Origin: an uncultured Roseicyclus sp.
GTDB lineage: Bacteria; Pseudomonadota; Alphaproteobacteria; Rhodobacterales; Rhodobacteraceae
Assembly: GCA_947500415.1 (NCBI GenBank)
Contig: CANMRT010000002.1
Span: forward strand, 248,001-312,000
DNA length: 64,000 bases
Direction of reading: 5' to 3'
Below are positions 1-9,960 of the stretch, in pieces. How positions within the stretch are numbered: the stretch's first letter is position 1; each line of letters begins with the position of its first letter. Both the position numbers and the translations under genes were made by a program. Below the pieces are notes generated by a model. The model ran no database searches and was not told the origin of the DNA. It was given only the letters and a program-made list of their open reading frames with translations.

Positions 1-436
1 GTGGGCCCAGGTGCCCCTGTTCCTGCATCAACGCGTAGCTGTTCATGGCAAATTCATTACCGGCCGCGACGGCGAGTTCATAAAGGCCCTGTGCGCGGGG
101 CAGATCAACGGCCTGCCCGAGAAGACCATGGTGGTAGACGCGCGCGAGGTTGTGCTGACCACCGTTAAAGCCGAGATCGGCGGAGCGTGTGTAAAGCTCT
201 AACGCGCGGGTAGGATCGACCGGCAAGCCACCCAATCCATCGTCATACATCAGCGCTAGAAGGTTCATCGCCTCGGCATCGCCGGCGTCGACCAAAGGCA
301 TCATCAGTTCCGCTGCGCGCGCGAAGTCGCCCGCGTCATAGGCGGCGCGGGCGTCATCATAGGTTTGAGCAGACAGAGGAAGAGACAGGGCAGCCGCGAG
401 GGCAGCGGCCAAAGCGATGGTCGAAAAACGGGTCAT
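1..436 (-). CDS. Sel1/TPR-like repeat exported protein, 3' end outside window
   Basis: Reverse-strand reading from ATG at 436: MTRFSTIALAAALAAALSLPLSAQTYDDARAAYDAGDFARAAELMMPLVDAGDAEAMNLLALMYDDGLGG...; signal peptide plus Sel1-type repeats; open at window edge. Confidence 0.8.
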   Translation of the reverse strand, partial: MTRFSTIALAAALAAALSLPLSAQTYDDARAAYDAGDFARAAELMMPLVDAGDAEAMNLLALMYDDGLGGLPVDPTRALELYTRSADLGFNGGQHNLARVYHHGLLGQAVDLPRAQGLYELAVAAGNEFAMNSYALMQEQGHLGP

Positions 437-520
437 GAGGGGCATCCAGCAGTGAAGGGTGCCCTTAGTATAGACACCCGCCCTGCCCGTGCGAAGTCAG
501 GTTTTCCCTAGGTGGCCGCT

Positions 521-1474
521 TTAGGCCTGGCCGAGTTTGGCCAGCCGATTCTCGCGCAGTCGCGCGAAATCATCGCCTGCGTGATAGGACGAGCGGGTCA
601 GCGGCGTGGCGGAGACCATCAGGAAGCCTTTGCCCCACGCGGCCTTCTCGTAGCCCGCGAATTCCTCGGGCGTGACGAAACGGTCAACCTTGTGGTGCTT
701 GGGCGTCGGCTGAAGGTATTGGCCGATGGTCAGAAAGTCGATGTCGGCCGCGCGCATGTCGTCCATGACTTGGTGGACGGCCTGTTTGTCTTCGCCGAGG
801 CCGACCATGATGCCGGATTTGGTGAAGATCGTCGGGTCCATTTCCTTCACTTGCTGAAGCAAACGGAGGGAGTGGAAGTAGCGCGCGCCGGGGCGGACCT
901 CTGGGTAGAGGCCTGGGACAGTCTCCAGATTGTGGTTGAAGACGTCGGGTTTGGCATCGACCACAATTTGCAGGGCGTCGGGCGTAGATTTGATGAAATC
1001 GGGTGTCAGGATTTCGATGGTCGTGTCGGGTGCTCGGTGGCGGATGGCGCGGATGGTTTGGGCAAAATGTTCCGCCCCGCCGTCTTCGACATCATCGCGG
1101 TCCACTGAGGTGATCACGACGTGGTTCAGGCCAAGCTTTTGGACCGCATCAGCGACGCGACCCGGTTCAAAGACATCAAGCGGCTCTGGCGGCTTGCCGG
1201 TGGCGATGTTGCAGAATGTGCAGGCGCGCGTGCAAACCTCGCCCATGATCATCATCGTGGCATGGCCTTGGGACCAGCACTCGCCCACGTTCGGGCAGCC
1301 CGCCTCTTCACACACGGTTGTCAGCTTGTGATCCCGCATGATCTTGGCGGTGGCTTTATAGCCCTCGCCCACCGGCGCTTTGACCCTGATCCAGCTGGGT
1401 TTTTTCGGCTGGGGGTTATCGGGGCGGCGCGCCTTTTCCGGGTGGCGCTGTTCGGGGATCTTGAGATCGCGCAT
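521..1474 (-). CDS. lipA: lipoyl synthase (radical SAM)
   Basis: 317 aa with [13 protein letters not shown] and CTRACTFCN cluster motifs typical of LipA. Confidence 0.97.
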   Translation of the reverse strand: MRDLKIPEQRHPEKARRPDNPQPKKPSWIRVKAPVGEGYKATAKIMRDHKLTTVCEEAGCPNVGECWSQGHATMMIMGEVCTRACTFCNIATGKPPEPLDVFEPGRVADAVQKLGLNHVVITSVDRDDVEDGGAEHFAQTIRAIRHRAPDTTIEILTPDFIKSTPDALQIVVDAKPDVFNHNLETVPGLYPEVRPGARYFHSLRLLQQVKEMDPTIFTKSGIMVGLGEDKQAVHQVMDDMRAADIDFLTIGQYLQPTPKHHKVDRFVTPEEFAGYEKAAWGKGFLMVSATPLTRSSYHAGDDFARLRENRLAKLGQA

Positions 1475-1577
1475 GGGCTTCCTCGTGAGCGTCGTTTCAC
1501 GTCATTTAACGTTAAACAATCCCCGCGTCACCCGGGCGAGATGGCACAGCCGCTATGTGTGTGGTGCAAGGATGCAC

Positions 1578-1847
1578 CTAGCCGCCGGTACCGGAGGTCG
1601 AAACGGTCACGGTTGCGCCAGGACGGATCGTCTGGAAGGTGCCCTCTGCCACGGCCCCATCGGCGAGCGAGGTGAAGTAGGACGAACAGGCGGCAAGGAC
1701 CGCGGGCGCGTAGTGCTGCGGACCAACCATCATGACTTGGTCGCATTGGCCGGGCGTCATGCTTTGGGCTGCGGCCTGAGTGCCTAGCGCGCCACCGAAT
1801 GCGAGGGCTGTAGTGAGGATTAGGGCGGAGGAGGATTTGCGAAGCAT
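1578..1847 (-). CDS. small exported hypothetical protein
   Basis: ORF with signal peptide MLRKSSSALILTTALAFGGALGTQAAAQS; upstream in-frame codons look non-coding. Confidence 0.6.
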   Translation of the reverse strand: MLRKSSSALILTTALAFGGALGTQAAAQSMTPGQCDQVMMVGPQHYAPAVLAACSSYFTSLADGAVAEGTFQTIRPGATVTVSTSGTGG

Positions 1848-2047
1848 AGGCGTTTCCCTTTGGGTTGGTTCAATTGACTGGCCCATGCGCACAGATCGGC
1901 CCACTGCGCGTAAAGTGCGAAGTGGGCCAGATATGCCTCAAACCTTCAAGGTGTTGAGATCACGGAGATATCTTCAGCGTTACCAGAGTGTTAAGACCCA
2001 TTAACGGCATGGTGTGGAGGTCATTTTCACAGTTCCGCCGCAATTGC

Positions 2048-3190
2048 CTAAGCGCGCGTTGCTGGGACGAATCCATGCTGAGTCTCGTAGTGATGAAGCA
2101 GACGTTGCAGGCCGATCTTGAGCACAACCTTGCCGGATCTCGCGGACCATCCGAGCCTTTTTTCCGCTGATTCCAGCCCTTCGAGGAAACAGCAGACCCG
2201 CATGACGACATCGGCCAAACCCGGCCCCAAGTCGTCGAGCGCGTCCGAGACCCGCTTACGGGCATCCAATGGCCCTTCGCCGATGCCACCATCGGAAAGG
2301 AACCCGCCCCGGTCGCCACCGGTGAGGAAACGGTCCCAGTTCTGGCCCACACGGGGGCCCATCTGCGCGCGCTCAAAATCCTCGCGGAGACGTTCACCGG
2401 CCTGAACAAGCTCTGGCCCCAGAAACGGCTTTCCATCCGGACCCTTGCGGCGGGCGAGCCCGGCCAAGGGCGACTCGGACAGGTTCACACGCATCGCAAC
2501 AGGCTTGCCATCATCGCCCGCGACCTTGCGGGTGCCCCAGTTGGCGTGCTGGCCCTGGAACGCGGTTGGACCCTCGGCAAAACCGGCATTGCCCATGCGG
2601 CGTTTGCGGTCATCTTCCAGTAGGCGCTTTAGGGCGGATTTGCCGGCGTTCGTGATCGTGTAGCGCGCAAGGCGGCCACCCTGCACAACGCATTCGATCC
2701 AATCCTTCACAGCGAAGGCCTGGGCCACGCGACGATCTACAACGGCCGTGCGCGTCTGGTCCCCGTCCGCCCCCTGACGCAGCACGACGGCCTTGTCCAT
2801 ATCCTGCGCCACGGCCAAAACAGCGCCCGTTTCGCACAGCCGACGCAGAATACGGCGCGCTTCGCGGGTGATTTGTGTCTCGTCTTCTATCGGCGTCCGA
2901 ATCGGAGCAGTCATGCGCCGCGTCTCCTTTGTGTTAGAGGGTGATTGGCTCCGGCAGATGGTCGTTTCAGCCAGTCCGGTAAGGGCCTCGTCGATCAATG
3001 GATCGTCGCGCCGTGCCTCGATATTCTTGATGTTGCGACAGATGGTCGAAACGGGTTTCCCCGTACGCCCGGCAATGTCGCGGTAGCTTTGTCCGGTAGC
3101 CACATGGGCCAGATATTGCTGTGCCTCGTGAGGGACCCACCCGGGGATATCCGGATCAGCAATCGGGTCTGCAGATTGATATTCAGTCAT
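2048..3190 (-). CDS. helix-turn-helix protein, DUF6456-like
   Basis: Long ORF; N-terminal HTH-like segment (SYRDIAGRTGKPVSTICRNIKNIEARRDDPLIDEAL) and conserved C-terminal region typical of Rhodobacteraceae DUF6456 proteins; ATG at 3190 chosen over TTG at 3211. Confidence 0.75.
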   Translation of the reverse strand: MTEYQSADPIADPDIPGWVPHEAQQYLAHVATGQSYRDIAGRTGKPVSTICRNIKNIEARRDDPLIDEALTGLAETTICRSQSPSNTKETRRMTAPIRTPIEDETQITREARRILRRLCETGAVLAVAQDMDKAVVLRQGADGDQTRTAVVDRRVAQAFAVKDWIECVVQGGRLARYTITNAGKSALKRLLEDDRKRRMGNAGFAEGPTAFQGQHANWGTRKVAGDDGKPVAMRVNLSESPLAGLARRKGPDGKPFLGPELVQAGERLREDFERAQMGPRVGQNWDRFLTGGDRGGFLSDGGIGEGPLDARKRVSDALDDLGPGLADVVMRVCCFLEGLESAEKRLGWSARSGKVVLKIGLQRLLHHYETQHGFVPATRA

Positions 3191-3397
3191 GGCCAAAGGC
3201 CTCGCGGTCAAAAGGTTAACGTCTGCAAAATTCCGCCGTTTTGATTACTGAATGGTTAAAATCTGTGGATATCTCGAAAATTGTTTCTGAATCGTAAACA
3301 TTTCCAGGGGGTCCGAACGCAGGTTCGCTGGAATCCGGAACACCCCCCCGGCTCGGGTCATGATGAGGGTCAAATAACCTATCGTGGGGATACCGAA

Positions 3398-3640
3398 ATG
3401 ACTGACCTGACCATACACCTGACGGGCATGCGCCGCCCCGGACTTTTGGTGCGCGCGGCTACCATGGCTTGTGAAACCGGCGATGCGCACCGACGTGCCA
3501 AGCGCCGTCCTGTCACCAAACTGCTGGCGGAAGAGGAAATGCTGAACGCGGCCCGCATGGGCGGCGGAATGGGCTATTCACCTACGCGCCATGTGCAGGT
3601 GATGAGCGCGCTTCTGGCCGCCGCGCGCGCCGTCAACTAA
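3398..3640 (+). CDS. DUF6477-like small protein
   Basis: 80 aa ORF MTDLTIHLTGMRRPGLLVRAA...; internal ATG at 3398. Confidence 0.65.
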   Translation: MTDLTIHLTGMRRPGLLVRAATMACETGDAHRRAKRRPVTKLLAEEEMLNAARMGGGMGYSPTRHVQVMSALLAAARAVN

Positions 3641-3691
3641 GGGCACGCGTTTACCTTTAGGTGTGGATAAGCCCCTGCTTTGCCAGCACTT

Positions 3692-5248
3692 TCAGATGAA
3701 AGCATCCGGCATAGAGGCCTTCTTCTCGGCCACGTAAGCGCGCAGTTCTTCATTGATGGCCGGGTCGAGGGCGGGCTGTTGGTATTCCGACAGCATCTTC
3801 TCAACCTTCAGTGCCGCAAGCTCAAACGAGGATTGGCTGCCGTCTTCGGCCCAGGTCTCATAGGGTTTGTAGTCCAGCACACCGGAGCGCCAGAACGCCG
3901 TCTGGTAATTCTCTTGCGTATGGGCGCAGCCGAGGAAGTGGCCGCCCGGCCCGACTTCGCGCAGCGCATCCATGGCTTGCGCGTTTTCGTCGACGGCCAC
4001 GCCTGCGGCCATCTTGTGCAGGATGCCCAATTGATCGGCGTCGAGGACAAATTTCTCAGGCGATGCGGACAAGCCGCCTTCTAGCCAGCCGCAAGAATGC
4101 AGCATGAAATTCACGCCAGACAGCAGACCCATGTTGAGCGAGTTGGCTGTCTCGTAGCCTGCCTGCGCGTCGGGGATCTTGGAACCTGTGAAAGAGCCGG
4201 ACGAGCGGTATGGCAAGCCCAGGCGGCGCGTGAGCTGACCCATGCCATAGGTGATCTGCGACGTCTCAGGCGTGCCGAAGGTTGGCGCGCCGGAGTTCAT
4301 GTCGATCGACGTCACCATCGCGCCCATGATCGCGGGTGAGCCTGCGCGGACGAGCTGGCTGTAGGCGACACCTGCCAGCCCTTCGGCAAGGCATTGCGTC
4401 AGTGTTCCCGCCACGGAGACCGGTGCCATAGCGCCACCGACGATGAAGGGGGAAATGATGGAGGCTTGACCGGCTTCGGCATAGACCTCGAGCGCGCCCA
4501 TCATGGTGGAATCGAAGGTGAGCGGAGAGTTGATGTTGATGAGCGAGGTCATCACGGTGTTCTGTTCGACGACGTCCGCGCCGAAGAGGATCTTCGACAT
4601 CTCAACCGAATCGACGGCCCGTGAAGGCTCCGTCACCGAACCCATGAAGGGTTTGTCGGACAGCGTCATATGGGCGTAGAGCATGTCCAGATGGCGCTTG
4701 TTGACGGGCACATCGGTCGGCTCACACACGGTGCCGCCGGAATGGTGCAGCCATTTCGACATGTAGCCCAGTTTCACGAAGATCTCGAAATCGGCCATGG
4801 TCGCGTAGCGGCGGCCGCCTTTGAGGTCGTTGACGAACGGCGGGCCATAGACCGGGGCGAGCACCATGGTGTTGCCGCCGATTTCCACGTCGCGGTCGCG
4901 GTTGCGGGCGATTTGGGTGAACTTTGACGGCGCAGTCTTGATCAGCTCGCGCGCGAGACCCTTTGGAATGTGGACGCGTTCGCCCTGCACATCGGCCCCC
5001 GCATCACGCCAACGCTGAAGCGCGCCGGGGTTTTCGACGAACATGACGCCGATTTCTTCCAGAACGGTTTCGGCATTGGCCTCAATGATCTCAAGCGCTT
5101 CTTCGTTGAGGATTTCGAGGTTGGGGATATTGCGCTCAATGAACTTGACCGTATCGAAGCTGACAGCACTACGGCTGGCCCTGCGTGCCGCTCCGCCGCC
5201 CCCGCGAGCCCTGCGCCGTGGTTGATCTGCCTGTTCCGCTTCGCCCAT
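3692..5248 (-). CDS. trimethylamine methyltransferase (MttB) superfamily protein, non-pyrrolysine type
   Basis: MGEAEQADQPRRRARGGGG... with MttB-family body (NTMVLAPVYGPPFVNDLKGGRRYAT...); no in-frame amber codon. Confidence 0.88.
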   Translation of the reverse strand: MGEAEQADQPRRRARGGGGAARRASRSAVSFDTVKFIERNIPNLEILNEEALEIIEANAETVLEEIGVMFVENPGALQRWRDAGADVQGERVHIPKGLARELIKTAPSKFTQIARNRDRDVEIGGNTMVLAPVYGPPFVNDLKGGRRYATMADFEIFVKLGYMSKWLHHSGGTVCEPTDVPVNKRHLDMLYAHMTLSDKPFMGSVTEPSRAVDSVEMSKILFGADVVEQNTVMTSLININSPLTFDSTMMGALEVYAEAGQASIISPFIVGGAMAPVSVAGTLTQCLAEGLAGVAYSQLVRAGSPAIMGAMVTSIDMNSGAPTFGTPETSQITYGMGQLTRRLGLPYRSSGSFTGSKIPDAQAGYETANSLNMGLLSGVNFMLHSCGWLEGGLSASPEKFVLDADQLGILHKMAAGVAVDENAQAMDALREVGPGGHFLGCAHTQENYQTAFWRSGVLDYKPYETWAEDGSQSSFELAALKVEKMLSEYQQPALDPAINEELRAYVAEKKASMPDAFI

Positions 5249-5388
5249 GACACCCTCCAAAGGCTGCAAACCCGTTGAGGCGTGTCTACCGTGTGGTGTG
5301 ATCGGCAAGCGGGCGAATTGCGTCATCTGCGACGCGGATGCGACATGGTGGGCTTGCACGCCCCTGCCCTGCGGCTTAATCCGCATCC

Positions 5389-6981
5389 ATGAACACAAGC
5401 GCCGTCCCCGACCCCGCCGACCATGAACGCCTTCTGATCATCGACTTCGGGTCGCAGGTGACGCAATTGATTGCGCGCCGTTTGCGCGAGTTGAGCGTTT
5501 ACTGCGAAATTCACCCGTATCAGAACGTCGATGACGCGTTCATCAAAAGCTTTGCGCCCAAGGCGATCATCTTTTCGGGCGGGCCAGATTCGGTGGTGCG
5601 CGAGGGCTCGCCCCGGCCACCCAAGGCCGCTTATGAGGCAGGCGTGCCGATTCTGGGCATTTGCTATGGCCAACAGGTGATGATGCAGGACCTCGGCGGC
5701 GAGGTTCATGGCGGCAAGATTTCGGGTGGCGGCGGCACGGCGGAATTCGGGCGCGCGTTTGTGACGCCTGAGGGCGGCTTGGACCTGTTGCAGGGTTGGT
5801 TCGCCGATGGACGCGAGCAGGTATGGATGAGCCACGGCGATCATGTCGCCAAACTGGCCCCGGGGTTCGAGGTTTACGGTGTTTCACCCAACGCGCCTTA
5901 TGCGATCACCGCGGACCTGAGCCGCAACTTCTTTGCGGTGCAGTTCCACCCCGAAGTGCATCACACGCCACGCGGCGCGATGCTCTACGAGAACTTCGTG
6001 CGTCTGGCCGGGTTCTCAGGTGATTGGACGATGGAGGCCTACCGTGAGCAAGCCGTTGAAGCGATTCGGGCGCAAGCGGGCGATGCCAAGGTGATCTGCG
6101 CGCTGTCGGGCGGCGTGGATTCGTCGGTGACAGCTGCGCTGCTGCACGAGGCTATTGGCGATCAGCTGACCTGTGTGTTCGTGGATCACGGACTCTTGCG
6201 CCTGAACGAGGGCGAAGAGGTTGTTGAAATGTTCCGCGACCACATGAACCTGCATGTGATCCACGCCGAGGAGCAGGAGCTGTTTCTGGGCGAGTTGGAG
6301 GGGGTCAGCGACCCTGAGACCAAGCGGAAAATCATCGGCAAGCTCTTCATCGACGTGTTCCAGAAATACGCCAATGAGATCGAGGGCGCAGCCTACCTGG
6401 CACAGGGCACGCTTTACCCTGATGTGATCGAGAGCGTGTCGTTCTCTGGCGGGCCATCGGTGACGATCAAGAGCCATCACAATGTGGGTGGCCTACCTGA
6501 GAAGATGGGCCTGAAGCTGGTGGAACCTCTGCGCGAGCTTTTCAAGGATGAGGTTCGCGCGTTGGGGCACGAACTTGGCCTGCCCGCCCACTTCATCGCG
6601 CGCCACCCCTTCCCCGGCCCTGGCCTTGCAATCCGCTGCCCCGGCGAGATCACGCGCGCCAAGCTGGATATTCTGCGGCTGGCCGATGCGGTCTATATCG
6701 ATCAGATCCGCAAGCACGGGCTTTACGACGAGATCTGGCAGGCGTTTGTGGCGATCCTGCCTGTGCGCACCGTGGGTGTGATGGGCGATGGCCGAACCTA
6801 CGATTATGCCTGCGCACTGAGGGCCGTAACCTCCGTTGATGGGATGACTGCCGATTACTACCCGTTCAGCCATGAGTTCTTGGGTGAGACGGCGACGCGG
6901 ATCATCAATGAGGTGCCTGGAATCAACCGGGTGACCTATGACATCACGTCCAAACCTCCGGGGACGATCGAGTGGGAATGA
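5389..6981 (+). CDS. guaA: GMP synthase (glutamine-hydrolysing)
   Basis: 530 aa; GATase motif GICYGQQ, PP-loop [11 protein letters not shown]-terminal [17 protein letters not shown]. Confidence 0.98.
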   Translation: MNTSAVPDPADHERLLIIDFGSQVTQLIARRLRELSVYCEIHPYQNVDDAFIKSFAPKAIIFSGGPDSVVREGSPRPPKAAYEAGVPILGICYGQQVMMQDLGGEVHGGKISGGGGTAEFGRAFVTPEGGLDLLQGWFADGREQVWMSHGDHVAKLAPGFEVYGVSPNAPYAITADLSRNFFAVQFHPEVHHTPRGAMLYENFVRLAGFSGDWTMEAYREQAVEAIRAQAGDAKVICALSGGVDSSVTAALLHEAIGDQLTCVFVDHGLLRLNEGEEVVEMFRDHMNLHVIHAEEQELFLGELEGVSDPETKRKIIGKLFIDVFQKYANEIEGAAYLAQGTLYPDVIESVSFSGGPSVTIKSHHNVGGLPEKMGLKLVEPLRELFKDEVRALGHELGLPAHFIARHPFPGPGLAIRCPGEITRAKLDILRLADAVYIDQIRKHGLYDEIWQAFVAILPVRTVGVMGDGRTYDYACALRAVTSVDGMTADYYPFSHEFLGETATRIINEVPGINRVTYDITSKPPGTIEWE

Positions 6982-7014
6982 CGAGTGGTCGTTCCGGTGA
7001 AGGGATGAGTTAAG

Positions 7015-7794
7015 ATGGCACGAAAGCTGCGGGAATGGCTTGGAATACCTTCGTTGCGCATCATTCGCGGCGAAGACCTGCACGAGTTACGCCGTTACAA
7101 GAAGCAAGGACTGGTCGACTTGGCGTTCCTGCGCGCCATGCCGCCCGAACACCAGCCTGCATGCCTTGCACATCTTGATGGCTCCAAGGCCCAGTTGCGT
7201 CAGGATCTATTTGCGCTGGCCATGACGGGCTTCAAACGACATGGCACGTTTGTGGAGTTTGGGGCCACGGATGGCATCCATCTTTCCAACAGCTACTTGC
7301 TGGAAACGGAATTCGGCTGGACGGGCATCCTGGCTGAACCGGGTCGCAATTGGCACGCGGCGCTGAAGCAAAACCGCTCGGCCCAGATTGAGACGCGCTG
7401 CGTCTGGAAAAACACTGGCGATCGACTGACCTTCTTTGAGACGCAAGCCGGTGAGCTTTCGACACTTGAGGGTTTCGCCGATCAGGACGAACACGCCAAA
7501 AACCGGGCGTCCAGGACGCAATATGAGGTCGAGACGATATCGCTTACCGATATGCTCGCCGAACGCGGCGCGTCAGATGTGATCGACTTGCTGTCGATTG
7601 ATACGGAGGGGAGCGAATACGACATTCTGTCAGCCTTTGACTTCGATCGCTTCAAGTTCCGAGTGATTGTGTGTGAGCACAATTACGGACCACAACGTGA
7701 AGAAATTCACTCTCTCCTGACATCTCATGGCTATGAACGCCGCTACCAAGACGTTTCTGCATTCGATGACTGGTATGTGCACCCCGCGGTCTAG
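7015..7794 (+). CDS. FkbM family methyltransferase
   Basis: FVEFGATDGIHLSNSYLLE and DLLSIDTEGSEYDIL motifs of FkbM methyltransferases. Confidence 0.85.
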   Translation: MARKLREWLGIPSLRIIRGEDLHELRRYKKQGLVDLAFLRAMPPEHQPACLAHLDGSKAQLRQDLFALAMTGFKRHGTFVEFGATDGIHLSNSYLLETEFGWTGILAEPGRNWHAALKQNRSAQIETRCVWKNTGDRLTFFETQAGELSTLEGFADQDEHAKNRASRTQYEVETISLTDMLAERGASDVIDLLSIDTEGSEYDILSAFDFDRFKFRVIVCEHNYGPQREEIHSLLTSHGYERRYQDVSAFDDWYVHPAV

Positions 7795-7894
7795 CGCATC
7801 CATGCAGAGATGATCGCGACCGAACGCACCGAGGCAGGCCTTTGGACACCAACGCAATAATTGGAACCGCCGCGGCCCACGCGGGTGCCAACTG

Positions 7895-8518
7895 ATGGCT
7901 GTGATCCGCAAAGTAAAGATGCGGCGCGTGCGTCGGGTTTTGCGCTTGATGGTGCTTTTCTACGCGGCGACTTTGGCAATGGTTCTGGCCTGCAACCTGT
8001 TTTGGCCAAGGGATGTGGACCCGGCGACGGCGGTTCAGGTCGTCTGCCTTGGTGGCGGGTCCGAGACCGGGGTTTTGGCGGACGACAGCCTTGCGCGCGC
8101 TGAGCGGTGTGGCCAATTGGTGCGGGACGGTGTTGCCCAAACGGTGCTGGTTACGGGGCAAGGCGCTGGCACGTTGATGGTTGATCATATTGAGGCGATG
8201 GGCATCCCGAGAGAGAGGATTGCCTTGGAAGCGCAGTCACGCTCGACCCTGCAAAACGCGCTATTTTCGACGCACTTGACGGACACAAGCCGCCCGGTGA
8301 TCGTGGTGACAGACGCCTATCACCTGCCGCGATCCTGGGTTTCATTTCGGTTGATGGGGTTCGAGGATGTGCGTCTTGCGTCAAGCCTTGCCGTGGTCGA
8401 CCGTCCCCGCCCGTTGTTGCGCGAGGCGTCTGCCATTTGGTTCAACGCCCTCAGGGCCGTCATCTACGGCGCGACCTTTTGGCTGGATCAGGATGTACGC
8501 GAGGCTTTGCTGGCCTAA
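7895..8518 (+). CDS. YdcF/SanA-like DUF218 protein
   Basis: 207 aa; VQVVCLGGGSETGVLAD...VLVTGQGAG...E..SRSTLQNA...VTDAYHLPRS pattern of the DUF218 family. Confidence 0.8.
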   Translation: MAVIRKVKMRRVRRVLRLMVLFYAATLAMVLACNLFWPRDVDPATAVQVVCLGGGSETGVLADDSLARAERCGQLVRDGVAQTVLVTGQGAGTLMVDHIEAMGIPRERIALEAQSRSTLQNALFSTHLTDTSRPVIVVTDAYHLPRSWVSFRLMGFEDVRLASSLAVVDRPRPLLREASAIWFNALRAVIYGATFWLDQDVREALLA

Positions 8519-8529
8519 GCGTTCCGCCG

Positions 8530-9873
8530 TTAGCGGAAGGCTTCCAAACGGCCATCGTCGGTGACGACAAGCAAGACACCATTCACCACGATGGGGTGGG
8601 CGGCGGCCCCGTCCCGCATTTCGACCACTCCAACAAGCTGACCGCTTTCAGGGCTGAACATGCGCACGACGCCATCGCCTGAGGCCACAACAAGGCGCCC
8701 GCCGGCAAGGATGGGTCCGTAGTGCGTGAACACAGCACGGCGGCGGCGTTCGCGGTCGTTCACATAAAGCGGCAGTTCGGTGCCCCAGATCCGCGCCCCG
8801 GTGTCGGCGTCAAGACGGATCAATTCATTCCGGTCGGATACGAAGAACAAATCGCCGCCCGTTGCGAGAACCGGGGAATAAGCCCCCTCTTCCGCCGTCC
8901 AAAGGCGCGTGCCAGTGCCAGGGTTAATCGCGACGACGCGGCCCGATTGGTTGCCCGCGTAGATGCGTCCGCCTGCTAGGACGGGATCAGATGTCACGTC
9001 GTTAATGTTGGCGTAAGCCACGCCACTGCGTCCGCCCGCAACCGAGGTCGCCCAAAGGGGCGCACCGGACCGGCGAAGGGTTCCCGAAAGCTCCCCCGAA
9101 CCGAACGGCAGCACGACGATACGGTCTGTCACAGCAGGCGCCGCACCACCGCTAAGCAGCGGGTCGGTTGTGGTGGCCGGGACCTGCCAAATGAGACGCC
9201 CGTTGGCGGCTTCAATCGCCCAAGCCTGATTGTTGCGGCTGACAATGTAGACCGTGCCGCCCGAGATGGTCGGCGCGCCAATGCCCGCGTCGAGGCGTTG
9301 ACGCCAGCGCACAGCACCTGAGGCGGGATCAAGGGCCAGAAGTTCGCCAAAGCCGGTCGTCACGAAAAGTGAGCCGCCCGCAAGGGCTAAACCACCGCCG
9401 GAGACAGAGCCGCCTCGATCAAAGCCCGGTTGCAGATCTGCGGACCAGACCGCGCCGCCGGTAGCCAGATCAATGGCTGTAACGCCAGCGGAGGCGTCCA
9501 TTGCGAAGACGCGTGCGCCATCGGACACGGGATCAGCGGTGATCCGGTTGCGGCGCGAGTTGCCGGCACCGATGTCAGCGGTCCAGACCGGTGTAAGCGT
9601 GCCCGCAAGGCTCGCGTGGGGTGTGCGGTTCGAGGAATTGTAGCCACGTTGTTCCCACGTGGCGGTGCGCACGACTCCGGGAAGGCTGATCGCGCGGGCT
9701 GCGTCGCCTGCGCCTGCATCAGCCAGCGAGCGCGTGGCATTGCCGCTGAGAACGTCGGACAGTGGCGTGTCGATTGAGAAGCGTTCACCCGGCAGGATGG
9801 TTTCGCGTTCACAGCCCGCCAGACCAAGAACCGCCAGCAGAGCGAAGGCGCTTGCTTTCACTGTTGTGCTCAT
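8530..9873 (-). CDS. bamB: BamB-like outer membrane assembly lipoprotein (PQQ-type beta-propeller)
   Basis: Lipobox-like LAVLGLAGCE, repeated W/PQQ-like blades; next to YfgM-like gene. Confidence 0.82.
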   Translation of the reverse strand: MSTTVKASAFALLAVLGLAGCERETILPGERFSIDTPLSDVLSGNATRSLADAGAGDAARAISLPGVVRTATWEQRGYNSSNRTPHASLAGTLTPVWTADIGAGNSRRNRITADPVSDGARVFAMDASAGVTAIDLATGGAVWSADLQPGFDRGGSVSGGGLALAGGSLFVTTGFGELLALDPASGAVRWRQRLDAGIGAPTISGGTVYIVSRNNQAWAIEAANGRLIWQVPATTTDPLLSGGAAPAVTDRIVVLPFGSGELSGTLRRSGAPLWATSVAGGRSGVAYANINDVTSDPVLAGGRIYAGNQSGRVVAINPGTGTRLWTAEEGAYSPVLATGGDLFFVSDRNELIRLDADTGARIWGTELPLYVNDRERRRRAVFTHYGPILAGGRLVVASGDGVVRMFSPESGQLVGVVEMRDGAAAHPIVVNGVLLVVTDDGRLEAFR

Positions 9874-9960
9874 CTCGGGCCCACCCCTTGTTTTCGTTGG
9901 GCCGTCAGGCGGCCCTTTCAAATGCATTGCGCCGATGATCCCTTTTGCGGGGGTCTTGGC

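Noticed and set aside
1990-2004. TTAAGACCCATTAAC as a full CtrA binding site
   Set aside because: Spacing between TTAA half-sites is 6 rather than the consensus 7 nt; not supported without conservation.
3692-5248. Possible pyrrolysine-containing MttB
   Set aside because: The reading frame is continuous with no in-frame TAG; consistent with the non-Pyl superfamily.
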